A stretch of 64,000 nucleotides of DNA, taken from Pseudeuparius sepicola (lineage: Eukaryota > Arthropoda > Insecta > Coleoptera > Anthribidae). The stretch lies in the NCBI GenBank assembly GCA_963920635.1, contig OY987306.1:13720001-13784000 (forward strand). The letters run 5' to 3'. Numbering within the stretch: position 1 is the first letter of the stretch; each line of letters opens with the position of its first letter. Positions 22,893-32,330 of this stretch are shown piece by piece. The position numbers and the translations under genes are program-made. The notes under the pieces are model-generated. The model was not told the DNA's origin. It made no database searches and saw only the letters and a list, made by a program, of their open reading frames with translations.

Positions 22893-23275
22893 TGTTACGG
22901 TTAGGATTCCTGAACCAACCTTTCTGCGTGCACGGAAGAATACCACTGATTAGAGGAACAAACCCAGCCAGTGTACCTGAACAGATCATCTGAATCTAAG
23001 CGCTACCTTACAGGTAAACCAAGCAGAACGACCTACCACATGTATTATAGTGTACTCTAAGGTTCAAAGTACCTTGGATCATTACAGATGGTTTCGTATT
23101 CAACTACGTCACACTAGAAATCAATATCACAAAACAAGTTTAGAGAACTGATATTCAACTGAATTAAGGTTCGAATTTGCGATTTCAGAACAAAATACTC
23201 AAATTACGTGTTCAAGGGTTGTTAATAATTATTTAAAAACGTGGTAACGGAGTTTTAACAAAAAATTCCGTTACA
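22893..23275. repeat. candidate solo LTR
   Basis: The segment begins TGTTACGGTTAGG and ends AATTCCGTTACA: an 8-bp perfect inverted terminal pair (TGTTACGG/CCGTTACA) with the TG..CA ends of an LTR, 383 bp apart. No primer site, coding sequence or clear 4-5 bp target duplication flanks it, so the call rests only on the ends and the size. Confidence 0.35.
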
Positions 23276-23381
23276 CTTGTTTTTATTGCCTTTTTCCTCT
23301 ACAAGCAAACATTAACAGTAATTAGAAGCGTGCGTCAAACGTGGGTCAAACGCGCATGCGTGCCTTTATGCGTGACGTTTT

Positions 23382-23557
23382 CATGGCGTTCCATGGTAGT
23401 CCATGGCGCTCCATGGCTGGGTTTCATGGTATTCCATGGCGTTCCATGGTAAGCCGTGGCATTCCATGTCAGTGTTTCATGGTATTTCAGGGCGTTCCAT
23501 TGAAGTCCATGGCGTTCCATGGCGGGGATTCATGGTATTAAATGGCGTTCCATTGAC
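23382..23557. repeat. CATGG minisatellite: 10-bp monomers in a 53-bp higher-order unit
   Basis: Monomers of CATGGCGTTC type (CATGGTATTC, CATGGTAAGC, CGTGGCATTC and so on) repeat without gap. Five monomers plus three bases (TTT or ATT) make a 53-bp unit, complete twice from 23425 to 23530, with a 43-bp unit before and a partial one after. Short open frames on both strands here are products of the repeat. Confidence 0.85.
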
Positions 23558-23870
23558 GGTGCAATTTTTTAATCTAAAAAATTAGGGCAAGTATCATAGC
23601 TAGTTCGAAATTTCTACAAGTATAGTATTTCACCTGTTATTAATTGGTACGTCGTCTGAAAAAATAATTCCGCGACGTCACGTAATGATTAAGCTTCTTT
23701 TTGGCTTTTGTCGCGTTCTGTATATGAATTGTCAGTTGCTTTTCCCCACCCTGTATTAAACCTGAAAAGTGCTGACCACGTTTTTTGCAAGTCTATTCCT
23801 GTCGGCAAGCTCCAGGGGGTCAATGACCGAGCTGACCCAGAAATGTTCCATTTTTTCTGACTAAAATACT
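23558..23870. other. unassigned, between minisatellite and gypsy B
   Basis: No motif or repeat seen. Confidence 0.5.
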
Positions 23871-24075
23871 AATTTCGCGACTTACAGATGGAGATGGTGA
23901 TTCTTCTTTTTTAAAAAAGCTTTATTGAACGCAGGTACAAACTATATTGAACTGTTAATTGATTTTGCGATATTTATATAATTTGGAAGTGCGGTGTGTT
24001 ACAGAAAATAAATGATGATTGTGCTGATCCGTGGTTTCGTCGGGTCGGTGTACTGTGGGGTCGATGAACATAACT
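23871..24075 (-). repeat. 3' LTR of gypsy B
   Basis: About 205 bp from AGTTATGTTC (24075) to TCGCGAAATT (23871). It contains TATATAAATATCG as TATA-like box and AATAAAGC as polyadenylation signal. The right boundary is set by the purine tract; the left boundary is by analogy with gypsy A. Confidence 0.65.
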
Positions 24076-25390
24076 CCTCCCCCCTTAGGAGGGAAGTTCG
24101 TCCTCGCGCTTCCTTTTGGTCTGATGAAGTTCTTGAAGTTCTTGAATTGAGATTCTTGGTTTGAAGAACATCGTTTGGAGTCTTTTTCGTTTTCTTATGG
24201 TACAGTAAATGATGAAACATAGTAGGGTAATGATAAGAAGTGTGGTTGACCAGGTTGTTGTGGAGATGACGACTGGGTTGAATAGGTTGAATGGCCGAGA
24301 GTTGTGGTGTTTCCTGGAGAGACTGCAGCTGATTTAGTTGTAGATGATATTTGGGATTGATTTTGACAGGAACCATGACTGGGATTTCAACTTTTTCTTG
24401 TGTGGAGGTGTACCATTGGTTTTCAATTTGAATTGGACAGGGTGAACGGTTGTTTGATGATTTCTTCTGTTTTTGACATAGTTTGACAGGTTATTTTTCT
24501 TTCTGTGGGTGTGCATGTGGAATACCAGCAATTAATCCCATAGTAAACGGCAGGGGGTACCAAAACGATATCTTCTTTGTTGTGGATTGGGCTATGGTAG
24601 AGTGGGAATAACAGTTCATCAAGAATAGGAATTTTTTGGATAATAAGTATCTGATTTTCCATAGAGATTATAGTCCCTTGAGCAGTTTCAATTAGTTCAA
24701 AAGGGTGCATGTTATCTAATAAGAGACAGGCTTTATTATAGATAGATTTGAGATGATTTTCTAGTTGAATAATTTCAGGGAGAGAAAATAGTTCAATGTT
24801 TGACTGTTGTAATGCAGCTAGATTGATAGTTCGAATTATTTTTTGATAAGTTGATTTAGACCATAGAGATTAAGTATTTCGCTGTGAAGAGAGAGATATT
24901 TGTCAAATTCGTCACTGAGTAGATTAATATCTTGTGCAATTTTAACTGTATTATTATTAATAGTTTCAACTAACATGTTATATCGTTTTATTGTTTGTGA
25001 GGCATAAGTTGTGGAGTTATTGAGTGTACCAATGATTTCAGACTGTTTGTTTTCGAGAGCTTGAATATGTTTTTCCAAAAATATGCGATCATTTTCGTCG
25101 AGATTTCCTGTGATTGATTTAATAAATGTACCTAAATAGTTCATAATTCCACGTTTCTGTCTAGAGCGAATTAATTTATGAAAATTGTCGAGAGTTTCAT
25201 GGTCAAGAAGTTTTGTAGAAAGATGCATTTATTGAAGTGTTAAAAAGAACTAGATTAACTGAACAAAGTTTATGATTACTGTCTATACTGCTTAAATTAA
25301 AGGTAAGTATGTGACGGTGAAAGTGATCAAATAACTGTGCTTGACCTACCAATTCTTGATAATATCCATTATTAGGGATCGGGTGCACTT
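23999..25390 (-). pseudogene. env: env-like pseudogene of gypsy B (F-type fusion protein family)
   Basis: The frame at 25228-24836 carries a furin-type site RSRQKRG followed by a Gly-rich hydrophobic start, as in F-type envelope proteins of insect errantiviruses and baculoviruses, then a long heptad-like helix (TINNNTVKIAQDINLLSDEF). Upstream, 25388-25203 holds the receptor-side fragment in another frame. Downstream, 24710-24423 has a Cys-bearing ectodomain (YYGINCWYSTCTP), then 24376-23999 continues in a shifted frame. At least three frame changes separate the parts, and the membrane anchor is not clearly preserved. It would normally make the element able to spread between cells; this copy is broken. 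Confidence 0.7.
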
Positions 25391-25499
25391 GAAGGGCCAG
25401 GCAGTTGGATATTAGGAGTGTGTTTCTGTAACAAGGGAGGTTTTCGTAAGCGTTTGATTTTTCTAGGATGAGAGTTGGTGGGTTTATTCTTAGTGGTTA

Positions 25500-26400
25500 A
25501 AACTTTAATTTTTGTTTTGTCAGTAGAGGTATATAGGCTGCGTCGAGTTTGTTACGAGTGTATTTGTAGAGGTACACGGTTTGTCCTTGCTCTGGAGTAG
25601 GAGTTTCTTTTTCGTGAAGTTTAGAGTAAAGGGAATCAATAAAAGGGCGGAGTTCATCTTTATGTCGATTATATTTTTCATAAATGGGTAAGTCGTCGTC
25701 AAATGGTATTTCTTCGATATAGGGGCCGTAGAGGATTGAGAAAGGAGAGTAGCCAGTAGCCAGTGGCTGAGTGGATTGATTGATTATAAATAAGGATGTA
25801 TAAATGTATGAATAAATGTGTGATTAGATCTTGGAAATATTCCTTAGATCATTCATCTTGCATAACTCGGAGTTTTTCTGTAAATGTGGAATGGAATCGT
25901 TCGATAGGACTGTTAGAATTAGGATTGTTAACGTTGGTAAAGTGGAGTTCTATTTTGTGGAGTTTACAAATTTTTTTAAAGAGGTTATTAGAAAATTCAG
26001 TGCCTTCATTACAAACAATTTTGCGCGGATAATTGTGATGAGAAAAGTAATGACGTAATTTGCTTAAAATGGAAATATTCGTTTTATCTTGTATATTGTA
26101 AATTTGAGCATATTTGGAAAATGAATCTATGATTGTTAGGAAACTTTGACGATTGCAGGAAAATGTATCTATGTGGATAATATCAAAAGGTTTTTGTCCT
26201 AATAGTGGGCCTTTGAAGGGAAGTTTATAAGGGTGCCTTTCATATTTATTTCGTACACAGATATCGCATTTATTAATATAATCGGAAATTGTAGTGCGCA
26301 TATTGGGCCAATAATAATGGAGTTTTAAGTTATTTAAAGTTTCGAGTATGCCATTATGATTTTGTTTGTGATAGTTCTCAACACATTGGAGTTGTTTATC
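25500..26400 (-). pseudogene. integrase of gypsy B, with an altered catalytic residue
   Basis: The frame at 26301-25849 has the end of the zinc-binding domain (CDICVRNK), the first catalytic Asp in IIHIDTFSCN, a DSFSKYAQIYN strand, the second catalytic site as KIVCNEGTEFSNN, and the Glu in NSPIERFHSTF. The position expected to be Asp (CDEGTEF in relatives) reads Asn, so the active site is impaired in this copy. The C-terminal domain continues in other frames (LPIYEKYNRHKDE and following, 25702-25520). A frameshift separates it from the preceding RNase H. Confidence 0.8.
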
Positions 26401-26698
26401 GGGATTTTTCTATGTCTTGAGTGTGTTTAGAGCAGAAATAGACACGAACGGATTCATTGAAAGTATGGCGGTCATATTTAGATATACATTTTTGGATATC
26501 AACTTGTTCAGTAAGGATATGATAGCGTTGGTTAGGAGATATTATAGAATAAAAGGTATTTTTAATGTCAGTTTTCCAGTCTTTTTCAGTAAGAGTTACG
26601 GCATATTGATGTTTACTTTTAAATTTAAGTTTGTATTGGATGTCGTGTTTATTTCCAAACTTTAAAATAATTTAATTAGGGAAATAGTTAATAGGTTC

Positions 26699-27299
26699 TT
26701 AGGAATAGGGAAAAGTAGCAATAGGGTTTTCATGGGAGGAGTGTTGTGTGGATAGTCCAGTTTGTTTTTCGTAAGCTTCGTTAACAAAATCATCAATATT
26801 AAAGTCGTCGTCATGTGAGGGAGGATTTACACAAATTGAGTCGGATTCATGCATATTTAGTTCGTTGCGGGAAAGGGCGTCGGCTACAAAATTTTCTTTT
26901 CTTTTGCGATAAAGAATTTCAAAATTGAATTCTTCTAATTTGAGTTGAGGGCAAGACGTTTTATAGAGCCACACTAAAGGATTGTGATCGGTTTCTATAG
27001 TGAATTTTACACCAAAAAGATAGGGCCGGAAATGTTTACAGGGTTCTATGATTGCAAGGAGTTCTTTTTCGATTGTGGAGTAGTTTCGTTCTGCGGCAAG
27101 AGATTGGTTTTCCTTTTTGGGATAGGACAGAGCCAATAGCAACGTTAGAGGCGTCAGTAGTTAATGTAAAAGGTAGAGAAAAGTCAGGGTACTGGAGATT
27201 TGAGGAGTTACTTAGAGCGGATTTACATTTTTCAAAACAATCTATATATTGAGGGTGATCAATTTCTATTTTTGTGCCTTTTCGTAGACAACGTGACAT
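26699..27299 (-). pseudogene. RNase H domain of gypsy B
   Basis: The 87-codon frame (27299-27036) holds [20 protein letters not shown] with the first catalytic Asp. The next frame (27142-26699) has [33 protein letters not shown] and DALSRNE, the usual end of gypsy pol before integrase. A frameshift lies at about 27130-27140. The tail 26850-26699 is acidic and links to the integrase. Confidence 0.85.
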
Positions 27300-28140
27300 G
27301 GGGTGCTGTCATTTTTGAGAAATTAGGAATGAAGCGGCGATAATAGCCTATTAGTCCTAAAAAACTTTTAATTTCTTTAGTAGTTTTCGGAATGGGGAAG
27401 TTTTGGATTGCAGATATTTTGTTTGGATTGGGTTTAATGCCTTCTGGGGTAATGACGTGGCCAAGGAAGCTACTTCTTTTCCTAGAAATTCGGACTTATC
27501 GAGTTGAATTTTCAGATTTACTTCGCGGAATTTTTGAAAAATTGATTTTATATGAATAAGATGTTCTTGTAAAGATTTTGAAAATATAATGACGTCATCC
27601 ATATAGACAAAACATGATTTATAAAGGAATTCTCGTAAAATTTCGTCCATCATGCGCTGAAAACTCGCGGGGGCGTTTTTCAAACCGAACGGTAGTCTTG
27701 TATATTCGAAGTGGCCATTGGGAACTGTGAAGACGGTTTTTTCGACGGAGTTCGGGTGAACTTCAATTTGGTGAAAACCTTGGGCTAAGTCGAGGGTTGT
27801 GAAATATGTGCATTTACCTAAGTTGTCGAGTATTTCGTCAATGCGTGGAAGGGGATATTTGTCTTCAACTGTATTGTCATTAAGTTTGCGATAGTCTATA
27901 GCCATGCGAGACTTGCGTTTACCGGATGCATCAATTTTCTTTGGAACGATCCAAACAGGAGAAGAATAGGGGAAATTGAAGGTCGGATAATTTTTTGGTC
28001 CAAGAGTTTTTCGATTTGTGAAGAAATTTCGCTTTGCATGACTTTAGGATGTCGGAAAGAAAGGGAAAATATAGGAGTTTCGTCTTTTGTGCGGATTTCG
28101 TGTTTGACAGAACTTGTAAATGACAAATCGGATGACTCAT
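27300..28140 (-). pseudogene. reverse transcriptase of gypsy B
   Basis: The 182-codon frame (27905-27357) covers AIDYRKLNDNTVEDKYPLPR, TTLDLAQGFHQIEVH, TRLPFGLKNAPASFQRMMDE, the catalytic FVYMDDVIIFS and [10 protein letters not shown]. The frame shifts at about 27470, after which [13 protein letters not shown] sequence continues in another frame to the connection domain. The N-terminal part (28140-27896) shows the palm-proximal EISSQIEKLLDQKIIRPS segment in a separate frame. The YMDD box is intact. Upstream to 28510 only scraps of the protease region remain (INNGVVVLP). Confidence 0.88.
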
Positions 28141-28519
28141 TGTAGAAAATATCTTTAAATTGATGACAAAGATTAAGAATTTTTTTCCTCGGAATTTAAG
28201 TGTTGTGTTCGAATATAATTGGGATCAAAAGAATTATTAGGGAAGGAAGATGGTAATTCTTCAAAATCAGATAGTGGATAAACAGGTATTGGTTGAGGGA
28301 AGTCAATGTTGTGGAATTTCTACAAATCTATCATTGGCATGATGTATTGAGATTGGGAATAAAGTTTGATTATTATGGATAATTTCTGGGAGTACAACTA
28401 CACCATTATTGATACTTACTGGGATACGGAGTCGATTATTTGTAGGATATAAAACTTAAAATGGGACGGAAACGCCTAATTTACGAATGAATAAAATAAA
28501 TAAATGAGATTCGTAATCT

Positions 28520-28828
28520 ATGTTTATGTGGAATTGCCTTCAGCAAAGACATCGCAGTAACAACGCTTTAGAAGGTTGGAATCGTCGTTTAAATTCATTG
28601 ATAAGACCACCTTCCAATGTATTCAAATTAGTGAAGTGCCTACTTAATGAAGCAGGGTACTCTGATCACGTGTATAATAGATGTAATTTAAATTTAGAAG
28701 GAAAACGGCGCAAGAAAGCTTACATTATTCTTGATGAAAGAATTTCTAAAACATTAAAGAAATATAACGATACAGTGGACTTGAGATTGTGTTTAAAGAC
28801 GTTAGCGTATATTCAGAAGCTGGAATAA
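28520..28828 (+). pseudogene. MULE transposase, C-terminal fragment
   Basis: This 102-codon plus-strand frame reads SNNALEGWNRRLNSLIRPPS, FKLVKCLLNEA and ends TLAYIQKLE. The 'NN..EGW..R.NS' motif is the signature just after the catalytic Glu region of animal MULE transposases (often fused to FLYWCH fingers). The N-terminus and catalytic DDE core are absent; gypsy B occupies the sequence immediately to the left, so the two are adjacent by insertion or rearrangement. The downstream terminal-repeat cluster (29091-29197) is on the expected side for the element's end. Confidence 0.65.
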
Positions 28829-29090
28829 ATACAGGATTTTTTATTGGCCTGGATTTTTTGTACTTTATTTTGTAAAAAAAATTATAAAAAATAAAAACTT
28901 AGAAAAATCAAAGAAGAAAAATGTTTTAAACACACCAAAGTTTATATTATGTATAAACTTTGGCAGGCCTAAGTCCGGATGAAAGTGTGAAGGGAAGATG
29001 GTTAATTAATTTTTATACTATACCTATTTCTTATAGTTTAATAATAATTGTAAAAAGTTAATGGTTAATGTAAAATTACGTTACAAGAGA

Positions 29091-29204
29091 GCGCAAATCG
29101 GTCGACCTAAGGTATACATTGCTATTATAAAAATCCCAAAGCGCAAACTGGTCGATTTCAGGTAAGAGCGCAAAACGGTCGAGCGCAAACCGGCCGACAC
29201 CGAA
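29091..29204. repeat. MULE-like terminal region with four GCGCAAAnnGGTCGA repeats
   Basis: The 15-bp motif occurs at 29091 (GCGCAAATCGGTCGA), 29141 (GCGCAAACTGGTCGA), 29168 (GCGCAAAACGGTCGA) and 29183 (GCGCAAACCGGCCGA). The last two abut. Clustered subterminal repeats next to a MULE transposase fragment suggest transposase-binding sites. The outer end is probably at CGGTGTCGG (minus strand, about 29204). Confidence 0.6.
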
Positions 29205-30822
29205 CAATTCACCATCGTAAGAGTATATTTCCTGCTTAATTACTGTTACTTTTTATTCACAAATTCACTAAATTAACTAACAAGATGCCTACTCGCTTTG
29301 TCTGCCACATATAAAATGGCCGCCGTTCAAAACGACATAACAAAATCTATTCAAGGTAGGGTAGACAAGCGCGGTGTCCTCTCTCTTTCCTTGTCTCCGC
29401 TACGAGTCGTTCAGCCAACTGCAATCGCGTGCGGAAAAGTGCCACTTTCCACACGTGTTAGGAAATGTACTATATTAGCACCATCCAGCATTCGCGCGAC
29501 AGGATCATTCCTGGCATAGTTGGTTGGGTCAAATGGAACTGTAATTTATATTATAATATACTGAAGAACACAACCCATATCACCAATAATTCTAAAAAAA
29601 GGAATCATGATCTAAAATTTTGTTCATTTGTTGTTTACATTTTTGTTTTCAAGTACCTGTAAAAATTGAAATTAAGTTTTCGTAACAGTTTTCAATGTCA
29701 TTGTCATTGTACATACAAAAATTTTCAAGCAATTATTGCATAAATCTTTGTAACTAAAATGAGCAATCATTAGTGCACAAGCAATGCAAACTAGTCCGGC
29801 CTCCATTGTAGTAAAAACAGTGAAAATAGGGAAAGAAAAAGAACACGCATTCACAATGAAAAAGGGCTAGAGAAGGTGTTGTTATTTGTTATTACATGTG
29901 CATGCTACATGCTACAATAGTTCACCATAACTTGTTACATTGCTTGCGGCCGCGATGGCGATGTTCAAGTTTTTCTGCCTTCGATCGACTTTGTTCGAAT
30001 TGAGGTTGAGGCAGACATGTGGATTCACGGTACCTATTGCTCCTTAATGCTTGGCTTTATCTGTATGATTACTATGATTTCCTATGATACTTGAGCGAAT
30101 GCTATCTAAGTTCTATCGGGATTATCGGGAAAAGTCGGCATTAGCCGCAAATGACAACAAAGACAAAATAATAGTAATTGCTTCCTCCCCCGCACAAGCA
30201 TTCAGTTCTGGGGTACTCCTAGTTTGGAGTATTGTGAGGGTGGGAAATATTATTATTATTATTTAAGAGATCATAATATTATGCTAATAGTTTGTGATAT
30301 TAGATAGGTATAAATATATACAAGGATCGTTAATTATTTAGGAAGAGATTTTAGCTAGGTATTGTAAATATTCTGAACGATATTTTTTAAATATAATAAA
30401 GTATTTTAAACACTCTAAATCTAAAACCACTTCTCTAAAATATTTTTTATTATAGACAAGGATTATTTATTTTTTGTTACCACTAACCTGAGAAATCACC
30501 ATTATTTACCTTATTCCTCTAATGAGAAGTAATATTTCTCACCCTAGGTAAATAATGATAATTAAAAAATACCTAGGTAAATAATGAAAAATTTTCTATA
30601 TGACATTTAAAGATTAGTGTCATTTTATCAGCTTGACAACTGAACTCCCAGGCTAAAATCTAATCAAATATGTAAAATATGGCAATATTTCAATGTTAGT
30701 AGTAAAAATAATTCTATAAAATTCTATATACACTCGCATATTATATCCTTCGGCGCTACGCGCCTCAGGATATAAAATTGTTCGGTGAATAATGGCCACT
30801 TCTCAACCTAAGTGTATAAAAT
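29205..30822. other. unassigned region with short repeats
   Basis: A (ATT)n run at about 30247-30265 follows GTGAGGGTGGGAAAT and may be the tail of a retroposed sequence. CCTAGGTAAATAATGA-type motifs recur at 30543-30585, with an inverted copy near 30500. A plus frame at 29298-29519 has no recognised domain. Confidence 0.4.
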
Positions 30823-31028
30823 ACTATTATCTGGAAAACCTGAATTATTGTATATCCTAGCGCATTCGCCAGAATTTGGGTTGCCGATTATCTCAAGACG
30901 TTCTCATCTTTATTTTTACAAAGACGATCTTATAGACTGGGAGATAGTGACAGATTTTTGGACGTGATTTTACTCAGTATGCCTTTCAAAGGGCATTATG
31001 TTGCCTATATTCCCACAATAATAAGGCA
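30823..31028 (+). repeat. 206-bp direct repeat, copy 1
   Basis: From ACTATTATCTGGAAAACC to CACAATAATAAGGCA it matches 31707-31912 base for base except for about four to five substitutions, with no indel. Its flanks (GGATATAAAATTGTTCGGTGAATAATGG) recur in related form just downstream at 31029-31065 and at 60912. Confidence 0.9.
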
Positions 31029-31151
31029 CATCGCATATTAAATTGCTCGGTAAATAATGGCCACTTCTCAACCTTCCTTGTTCTCTGTCTCAACCTAAGT
31101 GTATTATAATATACTATTTCTTGAAATCACAGAAATCGTACAAAAGCACAG

Positions 31152-31188
31152 AAATCGTACAATAATGTAGCCCATTATTGTACGATTT
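31152..31188. repeat. perfect 16-bp-stem hairpin
   Basis: AAATCGTACAATAATG (31152) and CATTATTGTACGATTT (31173) are exact inverted copies with a 5-base loop. A direct partial repeat of the left arm (CAGAAATCGTACAA) precedes it. Confidence 0.8.
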
Positions 31189-31580
31189 TTTCAATAAGTA
31201 GGCCTTGGCGAGATGTAAACATCAAATGTCAGACGCGGAGAAATCGCCCGTCAAAAGTGACCAAATATTCAAAACCCGGCCGATAAAGGCTCATTTAACT
31301 TTTCGTACACATTGAGAAATTGTTTCCTATAGAAGCGCAATCCTTCAGTATACATATTTTAGTAAATTTGAAAATCAATAGATTTGTTGTGTAGACTGCA
31401 CAAGAAGTAGCAGTTTGGTTTTTCTGTCAGAAGGTGCCGTACATCATTATACTTGTCCTAGGAAGAGCGATCGGTAAAGTCAAGCAACGCCGCGCGTAGT
31501 CGGTTCGTGGACGGGTGATCCCTTATTATTATTTTCTTGCCTAATAAAACATTTTTTTTTCGATTTCAAGAAAAATATAA

Positions 31581-31702
31581 TATGTACCTCGGCACTGAAG
31601 TTCTTTTTATGACTCATGTGGTTTATTTGCCTCGGCCAGAGGCCTCAGCAACTAAACTCCACATGAGTCATAAAAAGTTGAACTTCAGTGCCTTGGTACA
31701 TA
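31581..31702. repeat. near-perfect 122-bp palindrome
   Basis: TATGTACCTCGGCACTGAAG at the left pairs with CTTCAGTGCCTTGGTACATA at the right. Inside, TTTTTATGACTCATGTGG pairs with CCACATGAGTCATAAAAA, and GCCTCGGCC with GGCC around a short centre. Arms of about 58 bp, a few mismatches. Copy 2 of the 206-bp repeat starts five bases after it. Confidence 0.85.
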
Positions 31703-31706
31703 AATA

Positions 31707-31912
31707 ACTATTATCTGGAAAACCTGAATTATGGTATATCCTAGCGCATTCGCCAGAATTTGGGTTGCCGGTTATCTCAAGACGTTCTCATCTTTATTTT
31801 TGCAAAGACGATCTTATAGACTGGGAGATAGTGACAGATTTTTGGACGTGATTTTACTCAGTATGCCTTTCAAAGGGCATTATGTTGCGTATATTCCCAC
31901 AATAATAAGGCA
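31707..31912 (+). repeat. 206-bp direct repeat, copy 2
   Basis: Same sequence as 30823-31028 and the same orientation. It runs into the left inverted arm (31898-32160) of the nested structure. An open frame through it has no recognised motif. Confidence 0.9.
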
Positions 31913-32171
31913 TGAAGCACAGAGTCATCCTGGGTTCTTCATAATGAAAAACTGAGTTTTTATTTATTCAAAAAATATGCGTTTTTATGTGATTTTAGTC
32001 AGTATGCCATGTGTTTTATAATGAAGTTCAAAATAGAAAATTCCCCGGAAAACCATAGGCATGACCGTCAGCGTGGGCCTAAAGAGCTATTATTGTCACG
32101 TGAACTTCTATTTTAATAATTATTTTTTCCACGTTCCTGAACAGGCTGCTAATGAGAAGTATGCAAGTTCA

Positions 32172-32330
32172 TGTTATGAAACTGCTAAAAAAGGATGGAA
32201 TAACGTTTGCGCATGTCCGAGTACAGTTTAAATTGAATGTTATTTAATCATTTAAACGATTTATTCGATGAAAAGTGTACTTGGACATGCGCAAACGGTA
32301 TGCCATCTTTTCTTCAGCAGTTTTATGACA
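32172..32330. mobile_element. 159-bp MITE-like inverted repeat
   Basis: TGTTATGAAACTGCT, GGATGG and CGTTTGCGCATGTCC at the left (32172-32229) pair with GGACATGCGCAAACG, CCATC and AGCAGTTTTATGACA at the right (to 32330). Arms of about 55 bp, spacer about 45 bp. It sits between the outer arm and the LINE. No clear target duplication. Confidence 0.65.

Larger units (their letters stand above)
23871..28510 (-). mobile_element. gypsy B: 5'-truncated errantivirus-like element with env
   Basis: On the minus strand this copy has, in order, a protease-region remnant, RT, RNase H, integrase, env, a purine tract (CCTAAGGGGGGAGG at 24089-24076) and a 3' LTR starting AGTTATGTTC at 24075. The LTR start and purine tract match those of gypsy A (AGTTATATGG), so both belong to one lineage though they are not close copies. 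Gag, the 5' LTR and most of the protease are missing beyond about 28510, where MULE sequence begins. Frames are longer than in gypsy A (RT open for 182 codons, env for 130), so this copy is better preserved. Confidence 0.85.

Noticed and set aside
23335..23585. 60-66 codon frames on both strands
   Set aside because: They arise from the 10-bp minisatellite.
31731..31955. 74-codon frame in the 206-bp repeat
   Set aside because: Open in only one copy and without recognisable similarity.
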